Below, one piece after another: positions 6,597 to 6,742 of a stretch of DNA of 6,742 bases. The translations under genes and the position numbers were made by a program. Numbering within the stretch: the first letter of the stretch is position 1; every line of letters begins with the position of its first letter. The notes under the pieces are model-generated. The model was given only the letters and a program-made list of their open reading frames with translations, was not told the DNA's origin and made no database searches. The DNA comes from Tissierellia bacterium (GTDB taxonomy: Bacteria > Bacillota_A > Clostridia > Tissierellales > Peptoniphilaceae), in contig JAUNVJ010000032.1 of assembly GCA_030537695.1 (NCBI GenBank), forward strand, positions 1 through 6,742, written 5' to 3'.

Positions 6597-6641
6597 TTTA
6601 TAATTTTAATACTTTTATGGATAAAATTTCCCATTTTTATC
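6597..6641 (-). promoter_or_regulatory. Possible regulator promoter region with a 7-bp inverted repeat
   Basis: A perfect 7-bp inverted repeat (GATAAAA, 8 nt, TTTTATC) occupies 6620-6641. A TATAAA hexamer that could serve as a -10 element lies at 6597-6602 on the minus strand, about 19 nt before the regulator ATG. The would-be -35 hexamer 17 bp upstream (TTTATC) is a poor match and overlaps the repeat arm. The repeat might be an operator, or chance in AT-rich DNA; there is no T-run after it to suggest a terminator. No copy of the TTTGTC-N6-GGCAAA dyad is seen here. Confidence 0.27.
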
Positions 6642-6742
6642 GGATGCGAAAATGGCTTTGATGAAAAACAGCGTAATCTTCAATCTTTTTACCAATCTCA
6701 ATCCATTTAGCTTCTATTCTTCCTCATACCCCATTCTTCATT

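Noticed and set aside
6637..6723. A 28-codon stop-to-stop frame on the minus strand upstream of the regulator, with protein-like composition (for example KWIEIGKKIEDYAVFHQ).
   Set aside because: It has no ATG, GTG or TTG start in a credible position, no ribosome-binding site, and an in-frame TGA just upstream. It could be a gene remnant but cannot be supported from this window.
6652..6742. A plus-strand frame opening with ATG at 6652 and running off the window edge.
   Set aside because: No ribosome-binding site precedes it, only 30 codons are visible, and it is antisense to another open frame in AT-rich DNA.
1..6742. CRISPR arrays, transposases, tRNA or rRNA genes, riboswitches and phage genes.
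   Set aside because: No regularly spaced repeats, mobile-element genes or structured RNA signatures were seen; apart from short gaps the window is filled by the regulator and the operon.

Overview
The window is one coherent unit: a sigma-54-dependent regulator gene followed by a tightly packed five-gene operon, all on the minus strand, so the text reads from high to low coordinates. The DNA is AT-rich, the ribosome-binding sites are strong (GGAGG/GAGGTG), and the HMG-CoA reductase is of the bacterial class II type. Together these suggest a low-GC anaerobe, a Firmicute such as a clostridial or tissierellial lineage, or possibly a fusobacterium. I cannot name the genus from sequence alone.

Layout from right to left. 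Positions 6742-6579 are a non-coding leader with a small inverted repeat. Positions 6578-5031 encode a PAS/AAA+/Fis-HTH transcriptional activator of the NtrC type. Positions 5030-4871 are a regulatory gap holding a strong intrinsic terminator (4961-4994) and a near-consensus -24/-12 sigma-54 promoter (4896-4911). Two copies of a 20-bp imperfect dyad lie beyond the terminator at 5004-5023 and 5034-5053 and are good candidates for the activator's binding sites; the second is embedded in the last codons of the regulator gene. The operon follows: an AtuA-family (DUF1446) protein (4870-3497), a small AtuA C-terminal-domain protein (3497-3150), class II HMG-CoA reductase (3136-1883), a small two-helix membrane protein (1871-1401) and a TctA-like permease (1404-34). 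An intrinsic terminator closes the operon at 3-27.

Working model, which is inference: the regulator senses a small organic acid or acyl-CoA through its N-terminal region and PAS domain, binds the paired dyads and activates the sigma-54 promoter. The TctA-like permease with its small partner imports a carboxylate. HMG-CoA reductase, whose residues suggest NAD(H) use, oxidises mevalonate to HMG-CoA. The split AtuA pair does an unassigned step on the same or a related branched C5-C6 acid. No HMG-CoA synthase, mevalonate kinase, HMG-CoA lyase or solute-binding protein is in the window. The set therefore looks like an inducible uptake-and-catabolism operon for mevalonate or a similar compound rather than an isoprenoid biosynthesis locus.
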